IMG/VR virus record: IMGVR_UViG_3300037264_007501
Coordinates: 1 to 64,000 of that record
Reading direction: 5' to 3' (one strand)
Origin: a virus
DNA length: 64,000 nucleotides
Shown here: one piece after another, positions 29,861 through 38,842 of the stretch
Layout: every line of letters begins with the position of its first letter
Position numbering within the stretch: position 1 is the stretch's first letter
Program-made: the position numbers and the translations under genes
Notes under the pieces: generated by a model
Told to the model about the DNA's origin: nothing
Databases searched by the model: none
What the model saw: the letters and a program-made list of their open reading frames with translations, nothing else

Positions 29861-30354
29861 TCAAGGAAGCCTTCTTGCAGGGGTTTTACAAGAGCGCCTC
29901 CAAGCTCTCCCGTGTCCACTCTGGTCTCAGCTCCATGGAGAAGAGGGTGCGGGCTGGGTACCGACGCAGTGGCGGATCCGCGGGGGGACTCGGAGGTTCC
30001 CTGTTTGAGATTCCAGTGTCAGCAGTGGCCAGGAAGCTGTTTGGAAAAGGCAAAGTGAACCGCGCCCTTCGTAATGTGAACCAAGCCGGGTTGAAGGCGG
30101 ATACATTGGTGGGGAGAGCAGGTCATGCTGTGACCAAGCATCTGCCCAAAGGTTTTGGTAAGGATCTTTTCGTGCAGAAGGATCTGGTACCAGTCGGAAA
30201 AGGGATGCACAAGGAAGTCCGCAGGACATCGGTACTGGCGCCGGCAAACAAGGCTATGGGCATTGCGGCACCCATCGTAGTTGGGGTAGTATTAGATAAG
30301 CAAATCCGAAAAGTTAAACACAGTGGACAACAACCTGAGAAAATTAGCCGCTGA
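29857..30354 (+). CDS. Virion-module protein with N-terminal FLQGFYKSA motif
   Basis: 165 aa, ATGA overlap with the previous gene. The N-terminus MIKEAFLQGFYKSASK is a version of the recurrent FWxGFEKxA motif. The body is basic and Gly-rich, with a hydrophobic stretch near the end (GIAAPIVVGVVLD). It overlaps the next gene by 32 nt. Confidence 0.6.
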   Translation: MIKEAFLQGFYKSASKLSRVHSGLSSMEKRVRAGYRRSGGSAGGLGGSLFEIPVSAVARKLFGKGKVNRALRNVNQAGLKADTLVGRAGHAVTKHLPKGFGKDLFVQKDLVPVGKGMHKEVRRTSVLAPANKAMGIAAPIVVGVVLDKQIRKVKHSGQQPEKISR

Positions 30355-30634
30355 GAAAATGCTCCAACTCCATAGTGAGAACAAGGAGCATGTAAAGCGT
30401 GCCCATGCACTGCGCTTGATTTTCAAGCAGGCAGAGCTTGGCTTTGGGGACGTCCCGCGCTCATACAGGGAGCTTCAAGAAAAAGTCGCCTCTCTACTTA
30501 CACAAGACCTAGTCATAGTCGAGAAAGCCCTGGAACTGACCGGTGGCAATATGAAGCTTGGCGAACTTGATCGAACTGATCTCTCCGCCAGCCCAGACGC
30601 CACAGAGCAATTTCAGGCAGCGATCATGGAGTGA
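30323..30634 (+). CDS. Small helical virion-module protein
   Basis: 103 aa from GTG 30323. Helical with KLAAEKMLQLHSENKEHVKRA and YRELQEKVASLLTQDLVIVEKALEL. No FEKxA motif beyond EKVA. It ends before the decoration-like gene. The start overlaps the upstream gene by 32 nt. No family recognised. Confidence 0.6.
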   Translation: MDNNLRKLAAEKMLQLHSENKEHVKRAHALRLIFKQAELGFGDVPRSYRELQEKVASLLTQDLVIVEKALELTGGNMKLGELDRTDLSASPDATEQFQAAIME

Positions 30635-30673
30635 GGCTGTGCCTCACTTCAAAACTGTAACCCGGAGGATCAG

Positions 30674-31159
30674 ATGCCTGTTTCTGTATCGGATATCCGC
30701 ACGGTTCCGGTTGGCGAAGACCTGACGACTGAAAGCCTGTCCTTGTCCGTGCTCCGTGGGATGGAAAAAGCCCACAGAGTCGATCACAAGTCGGCCGCAG
30801 CGTTGGCCCTCGTCGCTGGAGAGTGGGGAGTCCTTCAAACTGACGGTACCGTTGCGCGCCCTGGCGCGTCCTCGGTGCCGAATACCTTTCTGTGCTTTTG
30901 CGGCACGGATCGGTTCGACGCCCGCGCCACTGGTCAGGTTACCCTGATGCAGGGGTCGGCCCTTGTCTGCAAGACCAACAAGTACCTGTCCACCGACGTT
31001 TACGTCGCCGGCTCGTACTTGACGGTCGACGACCAGGGGTCGGGCAAGGCCGAACTCAGACTCGCCGCGAGCGGCGACTATGTGTTGGCCATGGTCGACG
31101 AAGTCGGCGATGGGTACTTGGTGTACACCATCGTTCCTGTGCCCTTTCAACTTCCCTAA
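30674..31159 (+). CDS. Head decoration-like protein
   Basis: 161 aa with CGGAGGATCAG before ATG, directly before the capsid gene. A beta-rich protein (GQVTLMQGSALVCKTNKYL, TDVYVAGSYLTVDDQGSGKAEL) ending EVGDGYLVYTIVP. The position, size and beta content fit capsid-decorating or stabilising proteins, for which short beta barrels are usual. The assignment is by context. Confidence 0.55.
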   Translation: MPVSVSDIRTVPVGEDLTTESLSLSVLRGMEKAHRVDHKSAAALALVAGEWGVLQTDGTVARPGASSVPNTFLCFCGTDRFDARATGQVTLMQGSALVCKTNKYLSTDVYVAGSYLTVDDQGSGKAELRLAASGDYVLAMVDEVGDGYLVYTIVPVPFQLP

Positions 31160-31168
31160 GGAGGAAAT

Positions 31169-32080
31169 ATGAACGAACTAGACGCAGTCACGTTCAATAA
31201 CCTCTTTATTGAGAGGTTGGACACGACCGAAGGAATCCAAAAAACCGCCGCCGCCGGAGCCGCGTTCGTGCGTTCCAAAATCCGTGAAATCGGATTTGGT
31301 CGCCGAGTGTTGCCACCGGAATCGGTAACCCGTGCCGATACCACTCGGTCCACTGATCACGACACGTTGATCAAGATCGTGGATATCGAGCACGACTCCA
31401 AGGCAATGGCTGTGAATTTCGCCGGCGAGTCCGACGAACGTTACATCCAAGGAAAACGCTACGCACTTCCCTTCTTTAAGATCGAATCTGAGAAGTTTGT
31501 GAAGAGCGAAGGCGAACTCCTGGCCTACGATTACCCCATCACGAAGGTAATCGAGGAGAACAGCATCAAGGACATCCAACGTACCGAGGACGAAAAGTTC
31601 ATCGAGTACGCTGAGTCTGCGATCACCATCACGGGGAAGCGCATTGTTTCTCCGGCGACCGCTGCGGACAGAAAAGAGCTGAACTCTCTTTTCAAGATGA
31701 TCGATTTCGATCAGCTGACCGCCGCGACCGTGCTCATGAACACCGTCGACTTCGACGACTACATGGTCCAGCCGGCTACTGAAGTCGGTTCGCCATTGGC
31801 CAGCGAAATCACCGTCAACGGTTACAAGTACCCGACGATCATGAAGCGCAAGCTCGTGGTCACCAACAAGCACGATATCGTGAAACCCGGATTCGTCTGG
31901 GCCTTCACGGATCCTGCTTACTTGGGTAACTTCTTCATCCTGAACGACGTAAAGTTCTGGATCAAGAAGGAAGCGGACCTTGTGATCTGGAAGACGTGGG
32001 AGTACGTCGCCGAAGGCTTCGGAAACATCAAGTCGATCGCCAAGATCGAACTTGACGTCCCGAGCCCGATCCCGGTCTGA
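31169..32080 (+). CDS. Major capsid protein (HK97-type)
   Basis: 303 aa with a strong AAGGAGGAAAT site, as expected for a highly expressed gene. The N-terminus has GIQKTAAAGAAFVRSKIRE (K-T-A motif at about 24-27), a plausible maturation cleavage point. The body has long strands and helices typical of HK97-type capsids (SEGELLAYDYPITKVIEENS, ESAITITGKRIVSP) and ends with WEYVAEGFGNIKSIAKIELD. A stem-loop follows the stop. The identification rests on fold-like features, synteny (protease, decoration, capsid) and the ribosome site. Confidence 0.78.
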   Translation: MNELDAVTFNNLFIERLDTTEGIQKTAAAGAAFVRSKIREIGFGRRVLPPESVTRADTTRSTDHDTLIKIVDIEHDSKAMAVNFAGESDERYIQGKRYALPFFKIESEKFVKSEGELLAYDYPITKVIEENSIKDIQRTEDEKFIEYAESAITITGKRIVSPATAADRKELNSLFKMIDFDQLTAATVLMNTVDFDDYMVQPATEVGSPLASEITVNGYKYPTIMKRKLVVTNKHDIVKPGFVWAFTDPAYLGNFFILNDVKFWIKKEADLVIWKTWEYVAEGFGNIKSIAKIELDVPSPIPV

Positions 32081-32092
32081 TAAGCGGATGAC

Positions 32093-32125
32093 GTCGGGGC
32101 AGGTATGAGATATACCTGCCCCGAC
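32093..32125 (+). terminator. Strong hairpin after the capsid gene, no U-run
   Basis: GTCGGGGCAGGTAT (32093-32106), loop GAGAT, ATACCTGCCCCGAC (32112-32125). A perfect 14-bp stem but followed by CGTCCCAAAAAGG, so it lacks a U-tail. It may act as an attenuator, an mRNA 3' stabiliser for the capsid message or an RNase processing site. Confidence 0.6.
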
Positions 32126-32147
32126 CGTCCCAAAAAGGAGAACACAC

Positions 32148-32651
32148 ATGGAAAAGTACAGGATCACGAATACCACCGTTAAGCCTCCCCGAGTTGGGCC
32201 ATCTGGCAAAGACACACGCACCACCATCGAAAGAGTCGGCCACTTCGTTCAGTGGAGAGACGAGCAAGACCGGATGATATCTTTCCCGGTTGGCAGCCCC
32301 AAGTTCGTCAACAAGGTTGACGGTGGGCTGATGGGGCTCGCTCGTGGTGGTTACATCAAGATTGAAAAGATCGGTGACGTCACCGAAGTTTTGGAAGAAC
32401 ACGCGTACCCGGTTCGACCCAAGGCTGCTCCGGCCAAGACAGCCAAGCGAGCGTCAGCCGTTCAGATGGGGCTCGATACACACGAAAGCAAGGGCGGGGC
32501 CGAGTACGAAGGCGCGGTCAACCCGGACGGTGACCCGAACTTCTTAGTCACGGCCGGCGCCGCCGGAAAGAGAAAGAGGAGAGCTCGCAATGGCAACGCC
32601 GCAAACACCGGAGTCCAAGCGTCGGTGGGAGAAGGCGAAGAAGTATCTTAG
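32148..32651 (+). CDS. Hypothetical virion-module protein
   Basis: 167 aa with AAAAAGGAGAACACAC before ATG. The N-terminal 85 residues are beta-rich (RVGHFVQWRDEQDRMISFPVG). Then follows a Pro/Ala/Lys linker (AAPAKTAKRAS) and a basic Gly-rich end. The last 62 nt overlap the next gene in another frame. Probably a head-tail joining or head protein by position. Confidence 0.55.
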   Translation: MEKYRITNTTVKPPRVGPSGKDTRTTIERVGHFVQWRDEQDRMISFPVGSPKFVNKVDGGLMGLARGGYIKIEKIGDVTEVLEEHAYPVRPKAAPAKTAKRASAVQMGLDTHESKGGAEYEGAVNPDGDPNFLVTAGAAGKRKRRARNGNAANTGVQASVGEGEEVS

Positions 32652-33069
32652 GCTTTTCCTACTAGACACGCCCGCTTTCAATCGACTGATCCGCACCGAG
32701 GAGTCTGACGACGACCTGATTTCGTTTGCCCTCGATATGGCGATCGATGACTGGAATACGACCGCGCCAGTCATAGGGAACACCCACATCGGAAACTTCC
32801 CCAGCCTCTATCTTTTGATGCACGCGGCAGCTATCCAGGTGCTGAAGAGCCAGGGACTGCGCCAGGCCCGCAACGAGCTCAATTACAACACGGGCGGGTC
32901 GAGCTTCATCAGGTCAAACAAGAGCAACTACTACATGTCGTGGCTCACTAATTTCGCGCAGGAATTTGAGGGGAAAAAAAGGAACCTCAAAGTTTTTCAG
33001 AACATTACTGGTGGCTGGGGCGGTGGAGGCGTTGCGTCAGAATATGATCGTATCGGATATTCGTGGTAA
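32590..33069 (+). CDS. Neck/connector-like protein
   Basis: 159 aa. Mainly helical (KRRWEKAKKYLRLFLLDTP, LISFALDMAIDDWNTT, LYLLMHAAAIQVLKSQGLR), then a flexible end (NITGGWGGGGVASEYD). Helical connectors of this size follow the capsid gene in many myoviruses. The identification is positional only. Its stop overlaps the HNH gene by 7 nt. Confidence 0.5.
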   Translation: MATPQTPESKRRWEKAKKYLRLFLLDTPAFNRLIRTEESDDDLISFALDMAIDDWNTTAPVIGNTHIGNFPSLYLLMHAAAIQVLKSQGLRQARNELNYNTGGSSFIRSNKSNYYMSWLTNFAQEFEGKKRNLKVFQNITGGWGGGGVASEYDRIGYSW

Positions 33070-33680
33070 GCCATTTGTCAAGAACTATTTGTCCAAGATG
33101 CGAAAAAAGTAGACCACTGACCAAGACCTACTATCACCCTCGATCCGGACCAAAACTCCCGTGCTGTGTTGTGTGTGAGAAGGTTTTGCTAGAAAAGAGG
33201 GCAGTGATGAAGCGCTGTGCTGCCCGCAATCCGGAAAAAATAAAAGCACGCGCAAAGGAATACGGAAAAAGTGAAAAGTGGCGAACCTGGCACAACGAGT
33301 ACAGGCGCGGTAAGAAAAAAGAGCGCGCTCTAGAAGCGAGACAATACCGAGCAAATAACCGAGAGAAAGTGCTGGCTTACAAAAGAGATTGGTACGCCAA
33401 AAACAAAGAAAGGCTGCAGCAATATAGAGCTGACTATGTCAAAAAGAACCCGTGGTTCAACAGGGCAGCGTCTGCAAGAAATCGTGCTTTAAGGATACAA
33501 CGCACCCCAGAGTGGGCCAACATGGAAGCCATAAAGAAATTTTACAAAGAGTGCCCGGTCGATAAGGTGGTTGACCACCAGATACCGCTCAGAGGAAAAA
33601 TCGTCAGCGGACTACACGTACCGAACAATTTTCAATATCTCACGCCTAAAGACAACAACGTGAAAGGCAACCGCTGGTGA
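33063..33680 (+). CDS. Free-standing HNH homing endonuclease
   Basis: 205 aa from GTG 33063. The N-terminus has CPRC and CVVC zinc pairs. The middle is a long, highly charged helix typical of this group. The C-terminal catalytic part VDHQIPLRGKIVSGLHVPNN and YLTPKDNNVKGNRW matches the phage HNH family with DHxxPLxGKxVSGLHV. It lies between two neck genes with short overlaps (7 nt, then 4 nt), so it invaded without breaking them. Its base composition is more A-rich than its neighbours. Confidence 0.85.
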   Translation: MVSHLSRTICPRCEKSRPLTKTYYHPRSGPKLPCCVVCEKVLLEKRAVMKRCAARNPEKIKARAKEYGKSEKWRTWHNEYRRGKKKERALEARQYRANNREKVLAYKRDWYAKNKERLQQYRADYVKKNPWFNRAASARNRALRIQRTPEWANMEAIKKFYKECPVDKVVDHQIPLRGKIVSGLHVPNNFQYLTPKDNNVKGNRW

Positions 33681-34543
33681 GCGCCTCCGCTCTAAAAAAT
33701 ATCAAAGTCAGTAAGCTGCGCACAGCCGTCTTGTCTATTGAGCATATTTCCCGCGTCCTGGTGAAGTGGGACCTGGCGCCAACCGCGCAAGACCTCAGTA
33801 ACCTTACGTTCGTCGTAGACCGCGGTGAGAGCCCGAGCGCCCTGGTCCCCATCAGCCACGCTATCCCGGCCACAGCACTGCGAGAGTTTGTCGACTACAC
33901 GGCCAAGCTCAAGAACGTTGAGAAGGTCTACTACTACCGCGTCCGTGCCGTCGAAACTATCGCCGACGTACCCACGCAGACGTTTCTGTCAGAGACGCTC
34001 CCCCTCGAGGGGCGACCCGATCTGGTCGCACTCTACATTGTCGAGGAGCACCTCTTCGCCCACAGGTACGTGTACGGCTCGCCCGCGCTCATCTTCAAGC
34101 ACATGATGGAGGGTACGGCTTGCAAGGACTGCTTTGACCCGGTTCTCAAGCGCGTGACCAAGAGCAACTGTACGACGTGCTATGGCACTGGTTTTCTTGG
34201 CGGGTATTATCCCTTCATGGAGTCCTGGATGGACTTCAACCCGGATCCTAAGCAGGTGCAAATAGCGGAGTGGGGAGCGCGCCAGCCCAGTCAAACTGAT
34301 ATACAATTCACCAACTACCCACTACTGGCCGTAGGGGACCTCATCGTTGAGCTGAAGCAGAACCGTTATTGGAAGGTGGCCAACGTTCGTAACACGGAGA
34401 AGAACCGCACCACCATTCTTCAGGTATGCCGGCTCGACGAGGTCAACAGGTCTGACATAGAATACAAAATCGAAGTGCCTGACGAGGCTCGTCTGCGCCT
34501 GCTCAAAGAGCTGGAAGACAGAGAAGCCGTACCGGAGTTCTGA
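33677..34543 (+). CDS. Neck/head-completion-like protein with zinc knuckle
   Basis: 288 aa from GTG 33677. Contains CKDCFDP and CTTCYGTGF (about residues 149-173), a zinc knuckle. The N-terminal 110 residues look like a fibronectin-like beta sandwich (HISRVLVKWDLAP, VEKVYYYRVRAVETI). The C-terminal part is beta-rich (PLLAVGDLIVELKQNRYWKVANV). The position between connector and tail genes suggests head completion. No named family. Confidence 0.55.
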   Translation: MSASALKNIKVSKLRTAVLSIEHISRVLVKWDLAPTAQDLSNLTFVVDRGESPSALVPISHAIPATALREFVDYTAKLKNVEKVYYYRVRAVETIADVPTQTFLSETLPLEGRPDLVALYIVEEHLFAHRYVYGSPALIFKHMMEGTACKDCFDPVLKRVTKSNCTTCYGTGFLGGYYPFMESWMDFNPDPKQVQIAEWGARQPSQTDIQFTNYPLLAVGDLIVELKQNRYWKVANVRNTEKNRTTILQVCRLDEVNRSDIEYKIEVPDEARLRLLKELEDREAVPEF

Positions 34544-34908
34544 TGCACAAACGCGCCGAGCCATCTTTGACTGCTGAACTTGAACCGGTCCAAGAGACCG
34601 CCCAGGGAGACACCTACGTTGGCAAAGTCAGCGACGGGTACTTCTGGGGCGGCTTCCGTAAGAAGGCGGCGTACCGGGTAGCTCTCGGTGAGAAGGCGAT
34701 GTCGCACACCACTGGTGGGAGCCTCAAGGGGCTGAGCCCTAAGACGGGTGTGGCGACGGCCGCCGCCTTCAAACCCAATCCTTTGCCTACACCTAAGCCG
34801 ATGGCTGCGGATAAAACGCTGGCCCCTGCGCCCACACTGGGAGGGCTTGGCAAAGCTCCGCGCCAGCCACGGCAGGGCGGAATGGGCGTTGCAAAAATGG
34901 TAGTATGA
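34543..34908 (+). CDS. Virion-module protein with central FWGGFRKKAA motif
   Basis: 121 aa, overlapping the previous stop by 1 nt. The motif GYFWGGFRKKAAYR is at about residues 32-45, with a disordered acidic segment before it and a Pro/Gly-rich disordered tail after it. The overlap with the next gene is ATGA. Confidence 0.55.
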   Translation: MHKRAEPSLTAELEPVQETAQGDTYVGKVSDGYFWGGFRKKAAYRVALGEKAMSHTTGGSLKGLSPKTGVATAAAFKPNPLPTPKPMAADKTLAPAPTLGGLGKAPRQPRQGGMGVAKMVV

Positions 34909-35045
34909 AGAAGCCAGTGCAGATCAAGCTACCGGGGCAACAGCGCTTCAAGACCATCAAGGAGGCGTTCCGCCATATCACGGAAACTTTGGATAGGCTG
35001 CATGTCCAAACCCATGATAATCTCAAGAGAAAGGGTCGGCATTGA
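34905..35045 (+). CDS. 46-aa basic protein
   Basis: ATG 34905 in an ATGA overlap; it ends at TGA 35045, overlapping the TTG start of the next gene. The product begins MKKPVQIKLPGQQRF and continues as one amphipathic helix (TIKEAFRHITETLDRLHVQT). It is similar in layout to the small connector genes between neck and tail genes. It is supported by coupling on both sides. Confidence 0.55.
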   Translation: MKKPVQIKLPGQQRFKTIKEAFRHITETLDRLHVQTHDNLKRKGRH

Positions 35046-35683
35046 TAGTCGAGAAAGCCACTGGGACTGGCGCCCTTCGAAAGAGAAGCATTGCGGACTC
35101 CCTTGAGATCCCCAATGTCGCTATCTTTCTAAAGCGCACCACGATAGAATTTCTACAGATTCTATTTTCCCAACGAGCCCCCGGCAGCTATCATTACTCC
35201 CCGGAAGACACACAGACTGAGATCCAGATATCTGATCAACACACGGTTAACTTAGAAGCAATCCACGTCCGTCCCGCTATTGTGGGTGTGCGTGGACCAC
35301 TCAGCTGGCACGGGCTTGGGCTTGGTGGAAACGCTTTCGAGCAGCAGAGCCGCACAACGGGGAACACAACGTTTAGCGATTTACTGACCGGTTCAGTGGC
35401 TTTTTCATGTTTGAGTCGTGAAGGAACAGAGGCAGAGCAGTTGGCACACCTGGTGTTCAACAGCTTTAAGTTTTTCAGGCCCGTTCTTCAGAAGTATGGT
35501 TTTTTTACCATCAAAAGCCTCAATATCGGCGGTGAATCGTTAGTGGTGCAAGAAGGAGATAATGACGATCTCTACATCGTTCCGGTGTTCGTCACAGCAC
35601 AGATCCAAGACAGGTGGACACTGAAAGACGACGCCGGCAGACGATTGGAGAAAATCATCATCGAGATACTAACGAATCCTTAA
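35042..35683 (+). CDS. Tail-completion/terminator-like protein
   Basis: 213 aa from TTG 35042. Alpha/beta protein with ANVAIFLKRTTIEFLQ-like start and a C-terminal DDLYIVPVFVTAQIQDRW strand. It sits immediately before the sheath, where myoviruses encode the tail terminator. The assignment is by position and size. Confidence 0.5.
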   Translation: MIVEKATGTGALRKRSIADSLEIPNVAIFLKRTTIEFLQILFSQRAPGSYHYSPEDTQTEIQISDQHTVNLEAIHVRPAIVGVRGPLSWHGLGLGGNAFEQQSRTTGNTTFSDLLTGSVAFSCLSREGTEAEQLAHLVFNSFKFFRPVLQKYGFFTIKSLNIGGESLVVQEGDNDDLYIVPVFVTAQIQDRWTLKDDAGRRLEKIIIEILTNP

Positions 35684-35692
35684 GGAGAGACT

Positions 35693-38125
35693 ATGGCTTA
35701 TCGCAAACCAGCAGTTACGGTTATCCAAGAATTTCTAGGACTGGTGCCGGCACTGGCGCCGTTCTCCCTTCCATCGGTGGCGGTTGGAGCTACCTACCAG
35801 CTGGTCGACAATGACCTCCTCGGTACTTACGTCGGCAACCTTCAAGCCTACCCCTACGCCAGTAAGATGGCCGGGGCCGCGGTCGACCTCGAGGAGGAAG
35901 ATCCGGAAGAGCTCTACCCCGCCACGAAGAAGCCCATTGAAGTTACTTTGAAAAACGCGGTCGTAGAAGTGCTGACCTCGCAGACGACCGGACGTGGCGT
36001 GGGCACGTCCTTTTCGGATGTGTCCGTTGGGCAGTTCGCTGACGTCCTGGCTGGTGACCTGGTCGTCATCATCCCCTCTTTGGGAGTGGAGATCATTGCC
36101 CCGCAGACGGACGGTGTGAGTGCCGCGGCTACGCCCACGGTTTTGACCGCCGGCACCCCTGGCCAATTCGCCGACGTTCTGGCCGGCGATATTGTCACGG
36201 TCACGGCCGGCACCAACGCCGTCCCCGGAGTGTTCACCGTATTGGTGAACACGGCCGGCAACTCGCTGAAGCTCGATAGCAGCGTCAACACCGGCGGCGG
36301 CGCGAGCACGGACACGGCCTACTCCATCGCGGGCGACCGGGGTGTGGTTACCGAGGGCTCGTACCGTGTGCGGAGCAAGACCGACCCCAACACTTTGGTC
36401 CTTGAAGGCGCTCTGGCCCAGGCCGAATACCCGCTGACCTACTCAGTCAACCGGGAAGTGGCCTTGATTGTCGTCGACCGGGATCCGCTGACTGGGTTCA
36501 CCCCGATCGCAGCCAGCATCTCCTTGCCGGCGGCCCTGAGCGTTGCCGCGGGCCCCATTCTTTCCGCTGATGTGTACGCGAATTACCGCGCTCTCCGGAA
36601 CGACAAGGCCGCGACCGTACTGGAATACGCGAAGCTCGCGGATCTCCAGGCCGACTTTGGCGTGACTCAGATCACCCCTCAGAACCCGCTGGCCTACGCG
36701 CTGTCGCTCATGCTTCAGAACACGGTCACGCCGGTCAACGGACTCGGCCTGGACGGCCTGGCCGTCACTGACGAGAGCCTGTCCTTTCTGAACGCGGCCG
36801 ACGTACTGGGCATGACCGAAATGTACGCCATCGTTCTGCTGACGCAGAATCCGGCCATCCACCAAATCTACAAGACTCATGTGGAAGGTCAGTCTGCTCT
36901 TCAGAAAGAGCGCGTGGTCATCGTCAACAGGACGATCAAGCTGGAAGAGACGCTGGTGCCGACTTCGACCACGTCCGTCGCTACCAGTGGCGCCAGGATC
37001 ATCGTCAACACGCAGCTGGACGGCGACGCGCTCGTTGCCTTCCCCACGATCTTGAACGACGCGACCCCGGATGCCTTCTTGAATGTGCAGCCGGGCGACT
37101 CCGTCGTTATCGTCGGTGGAACCAATTCGGTACCGGGCACCTACACGGTGGTCAGCAAGCAGAGCTCGAACCAGATCACGCTCTCGGGCAACGTTGTCGT
37201 TGGTGGCAACTCGACGGACCTTCAGTACTACATCGTCCGCAGGGACGGTCTCAGCTTCAACGGGACCACCTTCTACGACCGTGAGGCTACCTTCATCAGC
37301 AGCGGCGTCTCGGCTGGCATGATCGTTCGCATCGCCTCTGGCACCTTCGCCGGTGACCAGACCATTGCGTCGGTTACGAGCGAGACCGAGCTGGAAGTGG
37401 CCCAGGTCCCCGGAGTGGTGACGCTGGAAACCGCGGTCGAGTACTCGGTCGTCAGGAACCTGAGCAAGACCGAGCAAGCCGCCTTCATCAGCGGGTACTC
37501 GGCGGCACTCGCCTCTCGTCGGGTGGTCAACGTTTGGCCAGACACTCTGAGCGCGCCCGTTGGGCAGACTCTGGAGGATGTGCCCGGGTTCTACGGCGGT
37601 TGCGCGATCGGGGCCATCACTACTGGCCTGCCCACTCAGCAGGGGTTCACGAACCTTTCCATCAGCGGGTTTTTGGGGCTGCAGCACAGCACCAAGTACT
37701 TCACGGACGCGCAGCTCGATACCATCGCGGACGGCGGTACCATGATCTTGGCCCAGGAGGGGGATCAGTCGCCGCTCTTCATCCGGCATCAGCTGACGAC
37801 CGACCGCTCTGCGATCAAGTTCCAAGAGTACAGCGTTACCAAGAACGTGGATTTCATTTCCAAGTTCTTGCGACGGACGTACGCACCGTTCATCGGGGTC
37901 TACAACATCACGGACGCTGCCAAGGATGAGCTTCGCGGGACCGCGAAGGCTGCCCTCAGCTTCCTGAAGGACTCCACCAGGCTGCCTAAGATTGGCGGCG
38001 TCATCAGGGGCGGTCAGTTGGCGTCGTTGATTGAGGACCCGGCCAACATCGACACCATCTTGATGACCTTCCGGTTGGATATCCCGATCCCGTTGAACAA
38101 CCTCATTATCACGGTCCAAGTTTAA
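35693..38125 (+). CDS. Contractile tail sheath protein
   Basis: 810 aa with AAGGAGAGACT before ATG. The C-terminal region (DFISKFLRRTYAPFIGVYNI ... DIPIPLNNLIITVQV) and the central GFYGGCAIGAITTGLPTQQG follow known sheath proteins, and the C-terminal strand is the one that links subunits. An N-terminal insert contains three copies of a beta domain: QFADVLAGDLVVI, QFADVLAGDIVTVTAGTNAV and NVQPGDSVVIVGGTNSV. These probably decorate the outer surface. It is larger than the usual 400-700 aa because of these repeats. It shows the phage is a myovirus. Confidence 0.88.
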   Translation: MAYRKPAVTVIQEFLGLVPALAPFSLPSVAVGATYQLVDNDLLGTYVGNLQAYPYASKMAGAAVDLEEEDPEELYPATKKPIEVTLKNAVVEVLTSQTTGRGVGTSFSDVSVGQFADVLAGDLVVIIPSLGVEIIAPQTDGVSAAATPTVLTAGTPGQFADVLAGDIVTVTAGTNAVPGVFTVLVNTAGNSLKLDSSVNTGGGASTDTAYSIAGDRGVVTEGSYRVRSKTDPNTLVLEGALAQAEYPLTYSVNREVALIVVDRDPLTGFTPIAASISLPAALSVAAGPILSADVYANYRALRNDKAATVLEYAKLADLQADFGVTQITPQNPLAYALSLMLQNTVTPVNGLGLDGLAVTDESLSFLNAADVLGMTEMYAIVLLTQNPAIHQIYKTHVEGQSALQKERVVIVNRTIKLEETLVPTSTTSVATSGARIIVNTQLDGDALVAFPTILNDATPDAFLNVQPGDSVVIVGGTNSVPGTYTVVSKQSSNQITLSGNVVVGGNSTDLQYYIVRRDGLSFNGTTFYDREATFISSGVSAGMIVRIASGTFAGDQTIASVTSETELEVAQVPGVVTLETAVEYSVVRNLSKTEQAAFISGYSAALASRRVVNVWPDTLSAPVGQTLEDVPGFYGGCAIGAITTGLPTQQGFTNLSISGFLGLQHSTKYFTDAQLDTIADGGTMILAQEGDQSPLFIRHQLTTDRSAIKFQEYSVTKNVDFISKFLRRTYAPFIGVYNITDAAKDELRGTAKAALSFLKDSTRLPKIGGVIRGGQLASLIEDPANIDTILMTFRLDIPIPLNNLIITVQV

Positions 38126-38135
38126 GGAGAGCTAA

Positions 38136-38840
38136 ATGCCAGCAACCAATTCTTTTTCAAACTGGGACTTTTACAACTACCACATCCAGAGCGATCTGGT
38201 CGGTGGGCAGTTTGTAAGTGCGGAGTCGACCCTGGTAGCGGCCGGGCCGCCCCAGATCAGTCAGACCTCCGGAGGCGGGACTACCGGGGGTATCTACCCC
38301 ATCGGTCTTCTCGAGTCCGTGGGACTCCAGCAGTCCAAGCAGCTGCAGAGGATCTTTGAGATCGGGTCGAACCGGTCTTACTTCATCCCCGGCCGCGTGA
38401 TTGGTTCGCTGTCGATCGGGCGCACCTTCTACTTCGGGCCCAGTCTTCTGCGGGTGCTCTACGCTTACTACCGCAGCACGAGAAACAACATCGTCTTCGG
38501 GACCGCTCCTCAAGGGTCGACCATCGTTGTCGACGGCATCGAGGTTCCGGATCCGGCGGCAGTGTTGCTCGATGTGGTTGAGGAGTCGGCGCTCCACGCC
38601 CTTCGCCGGACACCTGGCGAAGATTACTTCTTCGTCGAATTGGCGTCGGACCTCTTCAACCAGCCCACTGGCATGGCTATCTACTTCAAGGACCAGAACG
38701 CCACCAGCGTTGGTGCCTTGTACTTGGAGTTCTGCTACGTTCAGGGGCATCAGATGTCCATCTCGAGCGGTTCCGTTTTGGTCATGGAAGGTGTTTCCAT
38801 GCAGTACGACCGAATCGTTCCTATCAAGGTAATGGTGTAG
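38136..38840 (+). CDS. Tail tube protein
   Basis: 234 aa with AAGGAGAGCTAA before ATG, right after the sheath. Beta-rich fold with Gly-rich loop (SQTSGGGTTGGIYPIGLLE), ISRTFYFGP-like strands and the ending SGSVLVMEGVSMQYDRIVPI seen in tube proteins. Sheath-tube order is conserved in myoviruses. Confidence 0.75.
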   Translation: MPATNSFSNWDFYNYHIQSDLVGGQFVSAESTLVAAGPPQISQTSGGGTTGGIYPIGLLESVGLQQSKQLQRIFEIGSNRSYFIPGRVIGSLSIGRTFYFGPSLLRVLYAYYRSTRNNIVFGTAPQGSTIVVDGIEVPDPAAVLLDVVEESALHALRRTPGEDYFFVELASDLFNQPTGMAIYFKDQNATSVGALYLEFCYVQGHQMSISSGSVLVMEGVSMQYDRIVPIKVMV

Positions 38841-38842
38841 TT

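Noticed and set aside
31178-32227. 349-aa open frame antisense to the capsid gene
   Set aside because: A shadow frame; the plus-strand gene has a strong ribosome site and the expected synteny.
36443-38119. 558-aa open frame antisense to the tail sheath gene
   Set aside because: It is a high-GC shadow of the sheath: no ribosome site, Arg/Asp/Gly-rich composition and no family resemblance.
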